A DNA stretch of 38,672 nt from Williamwhitmania taraxaci (GTDB lineage Bacteria > Bacteroidota > Bacteroidia > Bacteroidales > Williamwhitmaniaceae), in assembly GCF_900096565.1 (NCBI RefSeq), contig NZ_FMYP01000040.1, positions 1 to 38,672 of the forward strand. Direction: 5' to 3'. This document shows positions 1-9,415 of this stretch, in pieces. Every line of letters starts with the position of its first letter. Position 1 is the stretch's first letter. Both the position numbers and the translations under genes were made by a program. The notes under the pieces were generated by a model. That model saw only the letters and a program-made list of their open reading frames with translations, searched no databases and was not told the DNA's origin.

Positions 1-175
1 GTTACGGTTTTTATTGTTGCAGGCTTCCAAAAAAGGAAGTTGCAAACCATAGGGGGAGCGAAAAACGGAAGAAGTGACGCAAAGAAGGGCTATGTCGAAC
101 CAAAAAAATGGCAAAATATCCACCAAGCAAACCTAAATACGCTAAGATTTAAAACCTAGCAATCGACCTGCGGAT

Positions 176-1717
176 TTAAGGTATTACAAAAATGGTTATG
201 CCAATAATTGCGATCACGGCAAACTTTCCTCCAAAGGAAATGGCCAAAGCAACCAGCAAGGCTACCGTAAAGGCAACAAAGGCAGTAAAGAACCAGCCAG
301 ATATTACGGTTAATACCCCTGTAATGCGGTATACGGCGCTTTCGCGACCCCAAGCCTTGTCGGCCAACGAAGATCCCATTGCCACCATAAAGGTTACATA
401 GGTGGTGGAAAGGGGGAGCTTTAATGAGGTAGCCATCGATATTAATATGCTGGCAGTAGTTAGGTTTACCGAGGCACGGATCAGGTCGAACGAAGGTGCT
501 CCGTCCTTGCCAACCTTAACTTTTTTAGCTTTGTTTTGGTCAAAGCGCCTATCTAGGAAGCGCTCTATTGGAGTCGGAATAATTCGGTTAAGGGTTGACG
601 CAAAATGCATGGTCTGCCTAACGATGGAACGCGAAAGGTGGGTCGATCCAAATTGCTCGATCCCGCTATCCTGCCGTGCAAGGCCTACTTCTGTTTCGGT
701 AACGGTGCGGGCTTTTTTCGAAAACCAAAGCGTGATTACCATTACAAGTCCAGCGATCACAAGGTAGTAGAAGTTTGTATTTACCGGACCAGCAAGCTCC
801 GACATGTTTAACTGATCGGGAGCAATACCGGGATTGGCCATGTATATCTGAAACGATTTTAGACCTGCCATTGGAACTCCAATAAAGTTTACCAAATCGT
901 TACCGGCAAAGGAGAGAGCGAGTGCAAATGTTCCTAGTAGAACAACGGCTTTAAAAATATTGAATCGGAAAAACACCGAAAGCAGCTGTAGTAGAATGGC
1001 CCACCCCAAGAAGCTTATTAACAGAATTTTTATGGTGTTTTGATGTAGCGCTTCAATAAATGATGGTGGAACCATTGTAGCACCACCGATACCTTTCATA
1101 ATGATGAAGTAGGTAAGGGCTGTAATGGCAAATCCTCCAAATAGGGCACCAAAATAGTGGTAAGAACGTCTAAGATTGAATGAGAAAACAATACGAGAGA
1201 AATACATCACCACCGTTCCCGTGACAAAGGCCACCACCACCGAAATAAGAATACCCGAAATAATCATCAAGGCTTTTTCGGTATTGATATACTGGCCGAG
1301 CATTGCTAAAGTGCCATCGTTGCTCAAAATCTTAACCGAAGCTACGGCTACCGCTGAGCCCAGTAGCTCAAAGACCAAAGAAACCGTAGTAGAGGTGGGT
1401 AGCCCGAATGTGTTAAAAATGTCGAGAAGAATAATATCGGTAATCATTACCGCCATAAATATGATCATGATCTCCGAGAAGTAGAACTGGTCGGGATGAA
1501 AGATACCTTTTCGGGCAATCTCCATCATACCGCTCGACATGAGTGAGCCAATAACAATACCAAGGGATGCAACTATCATTATCACGTAGCGGGGGGCTAC
1601 ATGTGAGCCAATTGCTGAGTTTAAGAAATTAACGGCATTGTTACTCACACCAACTACCAGATCAACAAGGGCTAAGGCTAGGAGAATAATGACAATGTAG
1701 AGGTAATAGTTATCCAT
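176..1717 (-). CDS. PiT-family inorganic phosphate transporter (short form)
   Basis: Predicted inner-membrane phosphate permease of the PiT family (phosphate co-transport with a cation). The 513-residue product is almost entirely hydrophobic helices. It shows the duplicated PiT signature: an N-terminal half with GVSNNAVNFLNSAIG and later GLPTSTTVSLVFELLG, and a C-terminal half with SFAGNDLVNFIGVP and LKLPLSTTYVTFMVAMGSS. A charged cytoplasmic loop lies at about residues 340-410. Many Bacteroidota homologues I know of are about 740 residues and carry a PhoU-like C-terminal region; this one stops right after the last helix. The 175 bases beyond the stop contain no continuing frame that I can recognise. 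The start has a Bacteroidota-type -7 element just upstream. Family assignment is firm; the coupling ion is not readable from sequence. Confidence 0.93.
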   Translation of the reverse strand: MDNYYLYIVIILLALALVDLVVGVSNNAVNFLNSAIGSHVAPRYVIMIVASLGIVIGSLMSSGMMEIARKGIFHPDQFYFSEIMIIFMAVMITDIILLDIFNTFGLPTSTTVSLVFELLGSAVAVASVKILSNDGTLAMLGQYINTEKALMIISGILISVVVAFVTGTVVMYFSRIVFSFNLRRSYHYFGALFGGFAITALTYFIIMKGIGGATMVPPSFIEALHQNTIKILLISFLGWAILLQLLSVFFRFNIFKAVVLLGTFALALSFAGNDLVNFIGVPMAGLKSFQIYMANPGIAPDQLNMSELAGPVNTNFYYLVIAGLVMVITLWFSKKARTVTETEVGLARQDSGIEQFGSTHLSRSIVRQTMHFASTLNRIIPTPIERFLDRRFDQNKAKKVKVGKDGAPSFDLIRASVNLTTASILISMATSLKLPLSTTYVTFMVAMGSSLADKAWGRESAVYRITGVLTVISGWFFTAFVAFTVALLVALAISFGGKFAVIAIIGITIFVIP

Positions 1718-1744
1718 GGAATTTAGGTTTTACATTAATCTGAT

Positions 1745-1752
1745 CAAAGATA
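1745..1752 (-). promoter_or_regulatory. -7 promoter element of the phosphate transporter gene
   Basis: Read on the minus strand the octamer is TATCTTTG, a full match to the Bacteroidota -7 consensus TAnnTTTG. It ends 28 bases upstream of the ATG, which would give a leader of about 20 nt. I see no clear TTG at -33, so the call rests on the -7 box alone. Confidence 0.4.
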
Positions 1753-1830
1753 GACCTACTGCTCTGTAAGTGAAGTGTAATTGATGTTAAGTTTAAGCTA
1801 ACAAAATTTATTAAAGGGTGTACCGGTATA

Positions 1831-1869
1831 AAACAAAACCACCGGAGGTCCTTTTCCGGTGGTTTGTTT
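1831..1869 (-). terminator. Intrinsic terminator after the LytTR regulator gene
   Basis: The arms at 1831-1846 and 1855-1869 pair almost perfectly (one extra A), with core ACCACCGGA/TCCGGTGGT. On the minus strand the stem is followed by a T-rich tract (TTTTGTTTTAT). It begins three bases after the stop codon of the response regulator and separates it from the phosphate transporter gene. Confidence 0.85.
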
Positions 1870-1871
1870 AA

Positions 1872-2621
1872 TTATAAGTTTTCAAATATTTTCATTAGCT
1901 GTTCCCGCTTTCTTACCGCAAGAGGAATGGACGATTTGTCCTTAAGGATAAGGGTTCCTCCCTCTGCTTTATCGTATCGGTCGAGGTAGTTTAGATTAAT
2001 GAGGTGCGATTGATGGGCGCGGAAAAAGCCGTATGGACTAAGCAGCTCGTCGAATTCCTTGAGTGTTTTGGAAACTAGGAGTTTTGAATTGTCGTCGAAG
2101 TAGAAAAGGGTATAGTTGGAGCTCGATTCGCACCGAACAATCTCTTTAACGTTTACTAGGTGGATGCTTTCGGCTGTTTTTAGGACGATTTTCTTGAGTT
2201 CAGGGGAAGTGCCCTGGATATTGGCCATAAACGCTTTTAGCTTTATTGTTTCATCTTCTTTGTGCATCGACTCATTAAGTTTCTCCACGGAAGAGATTAA
2301 ATCGTTAGGATCGATGGGTTTTAGCAGGTAGTCGAGTGCGCTAAACTTAAACGCCTGAATGGCGTACTCTTCGTAGGCGGTAATAAAGATGAATTTAAAG
2401 TTGATGGATTCAAACCGTTGGAGCAAGTCGAATCCGGTTCCGTCAGGCATCTTAATATCGAGCAACACCAGTTCCGGCGAATACTTCTTAATTGCCTCAT
2501 AGCCACTTTCAACTCCATCGGCGGTTGCCACCAATTCCAAGTTTGGGCAGTAAAGGTTTACCATGTTGCCTATGGCTTCTCTGGCCATTAGCTCATCGTC
2601 TATGATTATTGTCCGTATCAT
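1872..2621 (-). CDS. LytTR-family response regulator
   Basis: DNA-binding response regulator of 249 residues. The receiver domain is at about 1-120, with the acidic pair D8-D9, phospho-acceptor D55 (VLLDIKMPDG), threonine in FITAYEE and lysine in LLKPIDP. A LytTR DNA-binding domain fills about 145-249 (SIHLVNVKEIVRCESSSNY, then FFRAHQSHLINL). LytTR proteins bind direct-repeat promoters as partners of LytS-type kinases. The kinase gene lies immediately upstream on the same strand with a 21-bp gap, so the two form an operon and almost certainly a cognate pair. The target genes cannot be read from this window; the adjacent phosphate transporter and iorAB are neighbours only. Confidence 0.95.
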   Translation of the reverse strand: MIRTIIIDDELMAREAIGNMVNLYCPNLELVATADGVESGYEAIKKYSPELVLLDIKMPDGTGFDLLQRFESINFKFIFITAYEEYAIQAFKFSALDYLLKPIDPNDLISSVEKLNESMHKEDETIKLKAFMANIQGTSPELKKIVLKTAESIHLVNVKEIVRCESSSNYTLFYFDDNSKLLVSKTLKEFDELLSPYGFFRAHQSHLINLNYLDRYDKAEGGTLILKDKSSIPLAVRKREQLMKIFENL

Positions 2622-2642
2622 ACACTAAAATTTTGCATCAAG

Positions 2643-5600
2643 TTAGCTATTTTTGAAAGAAGTTTCAACCCATTTGTACGGAATTTTAAAGGTAACTTTT
2701 GTTCCGTGTAGCAAATGGTCTATGCTGCTGAGATCTATAATCTGCATGGTTATTTTTCCCTTCTCGAGTTTATTTAAATTTTCGAGTCGCTCTTTCGAGA
2801 TTTTTGTTGCTAGGGATACATGGTCTTTTTGACCCGGCTTCTGTAATTCTGTTGCCCTATTTATCCCTATTCCGTCGTCTTCCACTTCAATTAGGATAAG
2901 TTCATCTAGCAGCAAGTAGCGAATAACAATAGTCCCCTTATCGGCAACGTTAATTATGCCGTGCTCAATAGCATTTTCAATGAATGGTTGAGTGAGCATT
3001 GGCGGTATGGTCATGGTTTCACGCTCAATATCTGGATCGATCTCAATTTTAAAATCAAATTTCTCGTCGAAGCGCAACGACTGAAGCTCCAAGTAATGCT
3101 CAAGCGTTTTTACCTCCTTGCCAATGGTGGTATATTTGGTCCTGGAGTTTTCCAGGATAAGCCGAACGAGTTTGGCGAAACTGGCCAAGTATTTGCCAGC
3201 CGATTTAGGATCATTGCGGAATATATAACTCTGAATCGCGGTGAGGGCATTAAAGATAAAATGAGGATTCATTTGAGAGAGCAAAAGCCGCTGCTCCAAC
3301 TCAATGCTCTTTTCCCGGAACTTTATTTGGTCTTTTACCATTCTGAAGATATAGATAACTCCAGCAGCCAAGGCCAATATTAGCAACGTAACAACCCACC
3401 ACGACCGCCAAATAGGTGGTGTGATTATGATGGTAATTACTTTGGGCGTGTTGTTCCAGAGGTCATCGTTATTGGATGCCTTCACATGGAGAATATATTT
3501 TCCAGGAGCAAGGTTCGTAAAGGTAACGGTGGAAAGGTTACCGTTGTTAATCCAGGAAGAGTTTAATCCTTCCATCTTGTATGAATACCTGTTTTTCTCG
3601 GGCGAGGAGAAATCAAGTGCAGTCATCTCCACCGTTAGGTAGTTTTTGTTGTAGGGGAGGGTAATGGTATTGGTTTGAGTAAAATCATTGCCAATTAGTT
3701 GATTGAATGCTCTTATTCCGGAAATTTCAACCTGTGGTATTTTTTTGTTTCGCGGAATATTCGTAGGGTTAATAATGTTGAAGCCATTTCCTCCACCAAC
3801 AATTATTGATCCATCCAGTAGTCGGAAAGACCCGTTATTAAAGATATTACCCTGCAATCCATCCGTTTCGAAGTAAGAGAAGTTGGCTCCATTATCCGTG
3901 TTGATGCAGTAGAGCCCATTGTCGGTACTTATCCAAAGCTTGCCCTCGTAGTCTTCCACTACCGACCGCACTTTTTTGTTTTGTAAGTCTTTAGTAAATG
4001 GGAAGCGAAGTTGTTTCCCTTTTGTATCGAAACAGTACAGCTTGTTACTTACAACCCAAACTCTGCCCCTAATATCTACATAGATTTGAGAAATGGTCAA
4101 CTTTTCACCATAATCGCGAATAGCACCATCTTCTATGCGAATATGCTTAATTGAGCAGTCTTTTGTATTAATGATGTTTAAGTAGCCATTATCGTCACCT
4201 ACCCATACATTATCCCCAACAAGGCAAATGCTGGTATTGTTGTTGCCGACAAGTTTACTGGAATCAGGGGCATTAAACTGAAGGATTTTTCCAGTATTTA
4301 GGCTGTATTTCACTAACCCTTTTTCCGTTCCCACCCACAGGCCACTTCCAACCGAGGCGGCGCAAAGAAAGTTTGGACCTCCCATATTCTTTATATTCTT
4401 TTCAATGGAGGTAAGCGCAGTCGGATTATTACTATAATTAGTGAAAATGTGATCCTCGGAAATGAAAAAGCCTTTTTTGCTATTATTAATAGTAATATCA
4501 TTAATTGGAGTATCAAAGTTGACGAAGTTCTCGTTTTTCTTTAATAGAACTGGTTCCAGTTTAAGGAGCTCTTTATTAATGCTATATAGCCCTAAGTTTG
4601 TGGTGACGTAGGTTTTTTGATCAACCCGAACTATTTTGGTGATTCTGAAATTATCATTTAAACTAATTCGTTTCCAAGTCGAATTATCGCCGGGTTTGAA
4701 GATAAAGAGGTGGTTTTCTGCAGCGATATAACTTAGTTTATCAATGTTGTCGAAATAAACTTGGCTCTGCCGATGCATTAAGATATTAATGGTTTGGTCG
4801 ATATGTAAAAATGGTTTTGCCTTTTCACTGTTGATGTTTAGTACATAGGGTCCCTCATCCGATCCAAGCAGTAATTGGTTTTGGGAGACTCCCTCGGCAA
4901 TGGACGATATACTTATGGGGTATTGTTTACGGAAAACCCGAATCTCCTTCGCTTGCAAAGTGTTAGCATCTACCCATATAAGTCCGCGAGAGGTTCCAAA
5001 CCATACCTTATTCCCAAGTTGGATACAACTATTAATTGCGGGTGTTTTATCTAGGGATGAACTTGCTGCTCGGTTGTTTTGAGGAGGAAATATTAAGGAA
5101 AAATTATTGGTTACGCTATTGAGAAGGTAGATTCCCGAGGCGAAAGTTCCAATCCAAATATTTTGATTCCTAGGATCTACTGCCAAGGCAGTAATTATCC
5201 GATCCAAGGGTTGATTGAATGGATTAAAATCTTTTCTATCGAACTGGCTCGTTTCGGGGTTGAATACCTCCACGCCACCTCCTCCCAAATAGGAAATCCA
5301 GAGTTTTCCTTTACGGTCGGAAACAATGCCTGTAATACTCTTCGAACTCCTATTGGACGGCTGGAAAGTTTTTATTGTTGAGGTTTTAATTTCTATTTGA
5401 GCCAGAAGCGGAACATCAGAGAAGCCAATCCAGATACTTCCCTGCTTGTCCGAAAAGAGAACGGATATGGCGTTGGATGGTAGTTTTATTGAACTCTTTT
5501 TGTCGCTGTAATAGGTGGTGAAAACTCCATTTTCTTTATCAAAAGCGTTTAGCCCCCATTCGGTTCCTATCCAAATATTTCCTCGCTCATCTTGGGTGAA

Positions 5601-6773
5601 GGCGGTAGTTTTGTTCGAACTGAGGCTGTTTTCCACTTCGGGTAAGTGAAAGTAATGTTCAAACTTATACCGGTTTGGACTGTATTTACTTATGCCTTCC
5701 TTGGTGCTTACCCAAATAGAACCCCCACGATCAACAAATATGTTGTTTACATGATTATCGGCGAGTGAGAGGGAGTTGTTTGGATCGTTGTTGAGATTTG
5801 TAAATAGTCCTCTTTTGGAATCAAATTTATAGATTCCCTTGTCGAATGTTCCTACCCAAATCATTCCGGCGTCGTCTTGAACCAGAGAGTTAGTGGGGGT
5901 AGAAAACATTTTAAAGAACGATTCTTCTAAGGGGTCAAACACATGGGTTCCCTCGTATGAAGCCAGCCAAAGCGTGCCGTAGGTATCTTCCAAGATGGCA
6001 TTTACACCCTCAAGTTTTTTTCCCACGGGATCGAGAGGTGAACTCTTTATCCGTGCAAGATTCTTTGTCCGAGGATCGTATCGAAATGGACCCGATGAAG
6101 GGCCACCAAACCAAATATACCCGCCCTTATCTTGGTAAAGAAGATGGCTACCACTTGTGCTATAGTCCTTGGGATGAGCGATTTTTTCATGAATATTGCT
6201 TTCGCGAAGGAAATGGTGGAGTATTCCAGCACCTGTCTCCACCCAAAGACCACCCTCACTATCGGTAATTACCGCCCTGATTTGTGCACTGGCTTGTCTT
6301 CCTTTCTTCACTGGACCAAGAATTGGATGAGAAAACCTTTCGCTTTTTCGGTCGAAATAGTTAAGTCCATTTCCTGTACCTATCCATAAATTTCCTTTTC
6401 TATCCTCGCAAATGCATGTTACTACATTGTTCGAAAGCGAATTGGTGTCGGTATGGATATTCTTATAGGTAACTATTTTAATGCCATCGTAGCGGTTCAG
6501 CCCGTTATCGGTGGCAAACCACATATAACCAAATTTATCTTGAAATATTGCACTTACAATATTGCTAATAAGGCCGTTGTGCGATGGTAGTTTTTCGAAC
6601 TTTGTAAGAAAGTCGCGCTTATACTTTAGCGGAGCCCTTTCATTGCGTTGGCCCACTCCAACCAAGGGCATAGTATAAAGCAATAGCAAAAGGAATCCAA
6701 CCCTGAACATGCTTGTAACTCTTCTCGGGAGAATTTCCCTTTGCTTCCTTTCGGTAAGGTGTTTTTTATTCAC
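2643..6773 (-). CDS. Propeller-domain sensor histidine kinase (LytS/His_kinase type)
   Basis: Membrane sensor kinase of 1376 residues. After a signal sequence (MFRVGFLLLLLYTMPLVGVGQ, residues 22-42) come about 14 two-component-regulator propeller repeats (recurring G-x-LWIGT/IWVGT motifs, about residues 60-1030). These form a large periplasmic double beta-propeller. A Y_Y_Y Ig-like domain follows (about 1050-1115), then one membrane helix (about 1122-1144). The PF06580-type His_kinase domain has H1171 in QMNPHFIFNALT, and a HATPase_c domain carries N-box N1267 (QPFIENAIEHG) and VEDDGIGI. It has no fused receiver or HTH; it signals to the LytTR regulator encoded 21 bp downstream. The N-terminal 21 residues before the hydrophobic stretch are unusually charged, so M22 is an alternative start. 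The ligand is unknown. Confidence 0.93.
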   Translation of the reverse strand: MNKKHLTERKQREILPRRVTSMFRVGFLLLLLYTMPLVGVGQRNERAPLKYKRDFLTKFEKLPSHNGLISNIVSAIFQDKFGYMWFATDNGLNRYDGIKIVTYKNIHTDTNSLSNNVVTCICEDRKGNLWIGTGNGLNYFDRKSERFSHPILGPVKKGRQASAQIRAVITDSEGGLWVETGAGILHHFLRESNIHEKIAHPKDYSTSGSHLLYQDKGGYIWFGGPSSGPFRYDPRTKNLARIKSSPLDPVGKKLEGVNAILEDTYGTLWLASYEGTHVFDPLEESFFKMFSTPTNSLVQDDAGMIWVGTFDKGIYKFDSKRGLFTNLNNDPNNSLSLADNHVNNIFVDRGGSIWVSTKEGISKYSPNRYKFEHYFHLPEVENSLSSNKTTAFTQDERGNIWIGTEWGLNAFDKENGVFTTYYSDKKSSIKLPSNAISVLFSDKQGSIWIGFSDVPLLAQIEIKTSTIKTFQPSNRSSKSITGIVSDRKGKLWISYLGGGGVEVFNPETSQFDRKDFNPFNQPLDRIITALAVDPRNQNIWIGTFASGIYLLNSVTNNFSLIFPPQNNRAASSSLDKTPAINSCIQLGNKVWFGTSRGLIWVDANTLQAKEIRVFRKQYPISISSIAEGVSQNQLLLGSDEGPYVLNINSEKAKPFLHIDQTINILMHRQSQVYFDNIDKLSYIAAENHLFIFKPGDNSTWKRISLNDNFRITKIVRVDQKTYVTTNLGLYSINKELLKLEPVLLKKNENFVNFDTPINDITINNSKKGFFISEDHIFTNYSNNPTALTSIEKNIKNMGGPNFLCAASVGSGLWVGTEKGLVKYSLNTGKILQFNAPDSSKLVGNNNTSICLVGDNVWVGDDNGYLNIINTKDCSIKHIRIEDGAIRDYGEKLTISQIYVDIRGRVWVVSNKLYCFDTKGKQLRFPFTKDLQNKKVRSVVEDYEGKLWISTDNGLYCINTDNGANFSYFETDGLQGNIFNNGSFRLLDGSIIVGGGNGFNIINPTNIPRNKKIPQVEISGIRAFNQLIGNDFTQTNTITLPYNKNYLTVEMTALDFSSPEKNRYSYKMEGLNSSWINNGNLSTVTFTNLAPGKYILHVKASNNDDLWNNTPKVITIIITPPIWRSWWVVTLLILALAAGVIYIFRMVKDQIKFREKSIELEQRLLLSQMNPHFIFNALTAIQSYIFRNDPKSAGKYLASFAKLVRLILENSRTKYTTIGKEVKTLEHYLELQSLRFDEKFDFKIEIDPDIERETMTIPPMLTQPFIENAIEHGIINVADKGTIVIRYLLLDELILIEVEDDGIGINRATELQKPGQKDHVSLATKISKERLENLNKLEKGKITMQIIDLSSIDHLLHGTKVTFKIPYKWVETSFKNS

Positions 6774-7024
6774 TTAAGTTCTGAAATTACCAATATGTAT
6801 AAACAATCTACTTCTTCCTGAGCCTAACAGTTTCCTTTATTCCAATTTGCCTATATTGATTTATTAGACCAAAGACATTAACGCTTAGAACTTTAATTCT
6901 ATTGTTGGTTGAATTATAGAAGGCGAAATTGTTTCAATTTGCTCAGGCGAAACTGAGGTTCAATATACAGTTTTGTTATTGAGAATTCCGCTGATTATAT
7001 AGGAATCAATCCCTTTAAACGTAA
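6774..7024. other. Intergenic region upstream of the propeller kinase gene
   Basis: This AT-rich region of about 250 bp lies between the kinase start and the iorB terminator. It should hold the promoter of the kinase-regulator operon. I find no full TAnnTTTG match on the minus strand and no open frame of interest. Confidence 0.4.
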
Positions 7025-7058
7025 AAGAACCAATCGAAATAGTATCCGATTGGTTCTT
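7025..7058 (-). terminator. Intrinsic terminator of the iorAB operon
   Basis: A perfect 12-bp inverted repeat, AAGAACCAATCG (7025-7036) and its complement (7047-7058), has a 10-nt loop. On the minus strand the stem runs into TTTTACGTTT. It lies 26 bp beyond the iorB stop codon. Confidence 0.85.
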
Positions 7059-7083
7059 GCTATTCTTTGTAGGATTGCTGTTA

Positions 7084-7665
7084 TTATTTGTAGGCTTCCG
7101 CAAATGCTCGGCCGGCTCTTAGTGCTTTAAGGTTTGACTCAACAATAGCTGTTCCTTTCCGTCCGAAGAGTTCGCGTATTCCATCCTCGAGACTTTCGAA
7201 GGAAATATTGATGTAAGGCGATGCTGCACCGAGCATTACAATATTCGAAGCGCGAGCACTTCCCGCCTCTTTCGCAATTGCATCGGCATCAACGGCAATA
7301 ACGCGCGGCAGTGCCTTTACGCTGGCGTGGAGTTCCTCTACGGATGGGTAATCAGGAATATTATTGAAGGGTGTTAAATTGGTAACCACGTATCCCTTTG
7401 GAGAGAGGTAAGGGAGGTAGCGAAGTGCCTCCATGGGCTCTACCGAAAGGATGAGGTCTGCGGCTCCCAATGGGATAAGATCCGATGCAACTTCTCCCTT
7501 CGAGATTCGCAGATGGCTCGATACATCCCCACCACGCTGGCTCATGCCATGTGTTTCCGATTGCTTTAGGAATAGATTTTGGGATACGGCTGCAAGTCCA
7601 ATTACAGCGGCAATGGATAAGATTCCTTGTCCACCAACTCCGGCAAGTACTATGTCTGTCTTCAT
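7084..7665 (-). CDS. iorB: Indolepyruvate:ferredoxin oxidoreductase, beta (gamma-type) subunit
   Basis: Small subunit of the enzyme that oxidatively decarboxylates aryl pyruvates (from Trp, Phe and Tyr) to aryl-acetyl-CoA with ferredoxin as acceptor. The 193-residue product begins MKTDIVLAGVGGQGILS, the standard start of this family, followed by QSETHGMSQRGGDVSSHLR, the conserved CoA/pyruvate-oxidoreductase gamma-domain motif. The open frame extends 37 codons further upstream to 7776, but that part overlaps the end of iorA and has no family similarity, so I place the start at 7665. That is 19 bp after the iorA stop, with a weak GAAAGAC ribosome-binding-like stretch. It forms an operon with iorA and ends at the terminator at 7025-7058. 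Confidence 0.93.
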   Translation of the reverse strand: MKTDIVLAGVGGQGILSIAAVIGLAAVSQNLFLKQSETHGMSQRGGDVSSHLRISKGEVASDLIPLGAADLILSVEPMEALRYLPYLSPKGYVVTNLTPFNNIPDYPSVEELHASVKALPRVIAVDADAIAKEAGSARASNIVMLGAASPYINISFESLEDGIRELFGRKGTAIVESNLKALRAGRAFAEAYK

Positions 7666-7684
7666 TTGTCTTTCGTTTGATGGG

Positions 7685-9289
7685 TTAGTTTTCCTTTTTT
7701 TCCTCTCGTTTGCGGCGTGCAAAGGTTTGAATGCACTCTCTACGGGGAATAAGTACCGATACGCCGTTGTAGGCAAACTCCTCCTTCATAATTCTGACAT
7801 TCTCTTCGTGATTTTTCTTAAGCGGATCCATCACGCGAATGTGTTTAGGATCAACCCCTAAACCAGTGCATATTTGCTCAATACGCCCTAATGCTGCCGA
7901 ACGCTGACCTCCGGTCATTCCGGTGGTGGAGTTGTCCGAAATAATTACGGTGATGGGGGAGTTCTCGAGAACGGCATCCAGTAGCCCGGTCATTCCAGAG
8001 TGGGTAAAGGTGGAATCTCCAATTATTGCAATTGAAGGAACAAGACCAGCATCGGCTGCTCCCTTTGCCATCGTAATGGAAGCACCCATGTCAACGGTTG
8101 TGTTAATGGCATTGAAAGGGGCAAGGGCGCCAAGGGTGTAGCAGCCTATATCGGCAAATACTCTTCCTGCACCATATTCGAGCATGGCCTCATTGAGGTC
8201 TTCATACACATCGCGGTGTCCACAACCTACGCAGAGCGATGGAGGGCGTTGCTTTACTAATTCTGGAACTGGCTGGCCTTCGATCATTTCTACTCCAAGG
8301 GCCTTGGCCACAAGGTTTGGATTTAACTCCCCATCGCGTGGAAGGAATCCATCGAGGCGTCCGTGGATTGGCTTTGTGGTATTGATAAAGCCTTTGAGCA
8401 TCTCTTCTACCAATGGGTAGCCATCTTCAAGGATGAGTAAGGAATCACACTCGTTGTAGATTTTTTCAACCATTTTACGCGGCAACGGGTATTGGCAAAC
8501 CTTAAGAACTGGATATGGGCAGTTGAACTCAGGAAAGCACTCCATGAGGTAGTTATAGGAAATACCTGTTGCGATGATGCCAAGTTTCTTGTTGGGGGCC
8601 TCAAAGTATTTATTAAAAGGCGATACTTCAGAGGCTGCCTCCATGTGGGCCTGTGTGCCGAGAAGCAGCTTATAGTTCTTGCGTGCAATAGCAGGAAGTA
8701 GAACAAACTGACGTGGGTTGGTAGGTAGGTGCAGTTCGTTTTGGTTGTTCGCCGTTTTTGTGGCAACGCCGGCACGGGAGTGTGCCATACGGGTCGTAAT
8801 GCGAAGCATCACCGGAACGTTAAACCGCTCGGAGAGTTCAAAACCGGAAAAGGCCATTTCGTAAGCCTCCTGTTGGTTTGAGGGTTCAAGCACCGGAATC
8901 ATAGCAAACTTTGCATAGAAACGGGAATCCTGTTCGTTTTGCGACGAGTGCATCGATGGATCATCGGCCGAGACAACAATTAATCCTCCATTTACGCCCG
9001 TAATGGAGGCGTTCATAAATGGGTCGGCTGCCACATTTAATCCAACATGCTTAAAGCAAACCATGGCACGCTTACCGGTGTATGACATGCCCAAAGCCGA
9101 TTCCATGGCCGTTTTTTCATTGGTTGACCATTGGCGGTGAATCTTTTTATCCTCGGCGAGTTTCGAACCTTGGATAAACTCCATTATTTCGGTGGAAGGA
9201 GTTCCCGGATAGGCATATATGCCTGAAAGACCCCCGTCAATAGCACCTTGGGCTATTGCTTCGTCACCCAGTAGAAGCTGCTTTTTCAT
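7685..9289 (-). CDS. iorA: Indolepyruvate:ferredoxin oxidoreductase, alpha subunit
   Basis: Thiamine-diphosphate-dependent catalytic subunit, 534 residues. The N-terminal pyrimidine-binding domain contains GIYAYPGTPSTEIMEF and the acetyl-transfer region GGLIVVSADDPSMHSSQNEQD. The C-terminal TPP domain shows LCVGCGHRD (C353, C356) and the diphosphate/Mg motif starting GDSTFTHSG (G424) and running to SDNSTTGMTGG. Archaeal and many bacterial IorA proteins are 600 or more residues and end in a ferredoxin-like domain with two CxxCxxCxxxC clusters. Here the protein ends with ARRKREEKKEN and has none, so electrons must pass to a separate carrier. It is co-transcribed with iorB, 19 bp apart. The complex is cytoplasmic and typical of anaerobic amino-acid fermentation or reverse aryl-acid assimilation. 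Confidence 0.94.
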   Translation of the reverse strand: MKKQLLLGDEAIAQGAIDGGLSGIYAYPGTPSTEIMEFIQGSKLAEDKKIHRQWSTNEKTAMESALGMSYTGKRAMVCFKHVGLNVAADPFMNASITGVNGGLIVVSADDPSMHSSQNEQDSRFYAKFAMIPVLEPSNQQEAYEMAFSGFELSERFNVPVMLRITTRMAHSRAGVATKTANNQNELHLPTNPRQFVLLPAIARKNYKLLLGTQAHMEAASEVSPFNKYFEAPNKKLGIIATGISYNYLMECFPEFNCPYPVLKVCQYPLPRKMVEKIYNECDSLLILEDGYPLVEEMLKGFINTTKPIHGRLDGFLPRDGELNPNLVAKALGVEMIEGQPVPELVKQRPPSLCVGCGHRDVYEDLNEAMLEYGAGRVFADIGCYTLGALAPFNAINTTVDMGASITMAKGAADAGLVPSIAIIGDSTFTHSGMTGLLDAVLENSPITVIISDNSTTGMTGGQRSAALGRIEQICTGLGVDPKHIRVMDPLKKNHEENVRIMKEEFAYNGVSVLIPRRECIQTFARRKREEKKEN

Positions 9290-9338
9290 AGGCTTTTATT
9301 TTCTTTATGTTGTAGTCAATTCGATTATTGATTGAAAG

Positions 9339-9369
9339 CAAAAATAGAGAAATAATAAGTTCTTGCAAC
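9339..9369 (-). promoter_or_regulatory. Bacteroidota-type promoter of iorAB
   Basis: On the minus strand the -7 box reads TATTTTTG (9346 to 9339) and a -33 TTG lies at 9368-9366 with 19 nt between. This matches the TTTG/TTG-N19-21-TAnnTTTG arrangement. The start site would fall about 9332, giving a leader of about 40 nt before the iorA ATG at 9289. Confidence 0.6.
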
Positions 9370-9415
9370 TCTCCTAGCCGTTAAAAGTTATTATCTTTAA
9401 CCTAATATGCCATTC

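Noticed and set aside
156-353. A frameshift that would extend the phosphate transporter
   Set aside because: The alternative frame runs inside the transporter coding region and no PhoU-like sequence follows the stop in any frame, so a recent frameshift is not supported.
7666-7776. N-terminal extension of IorB to 7776
   Set aside because: It overlaps iorA by about 90 bases and lacks family similarity. MKTDIVLAGVGGQG at 7665 is the canonical start.
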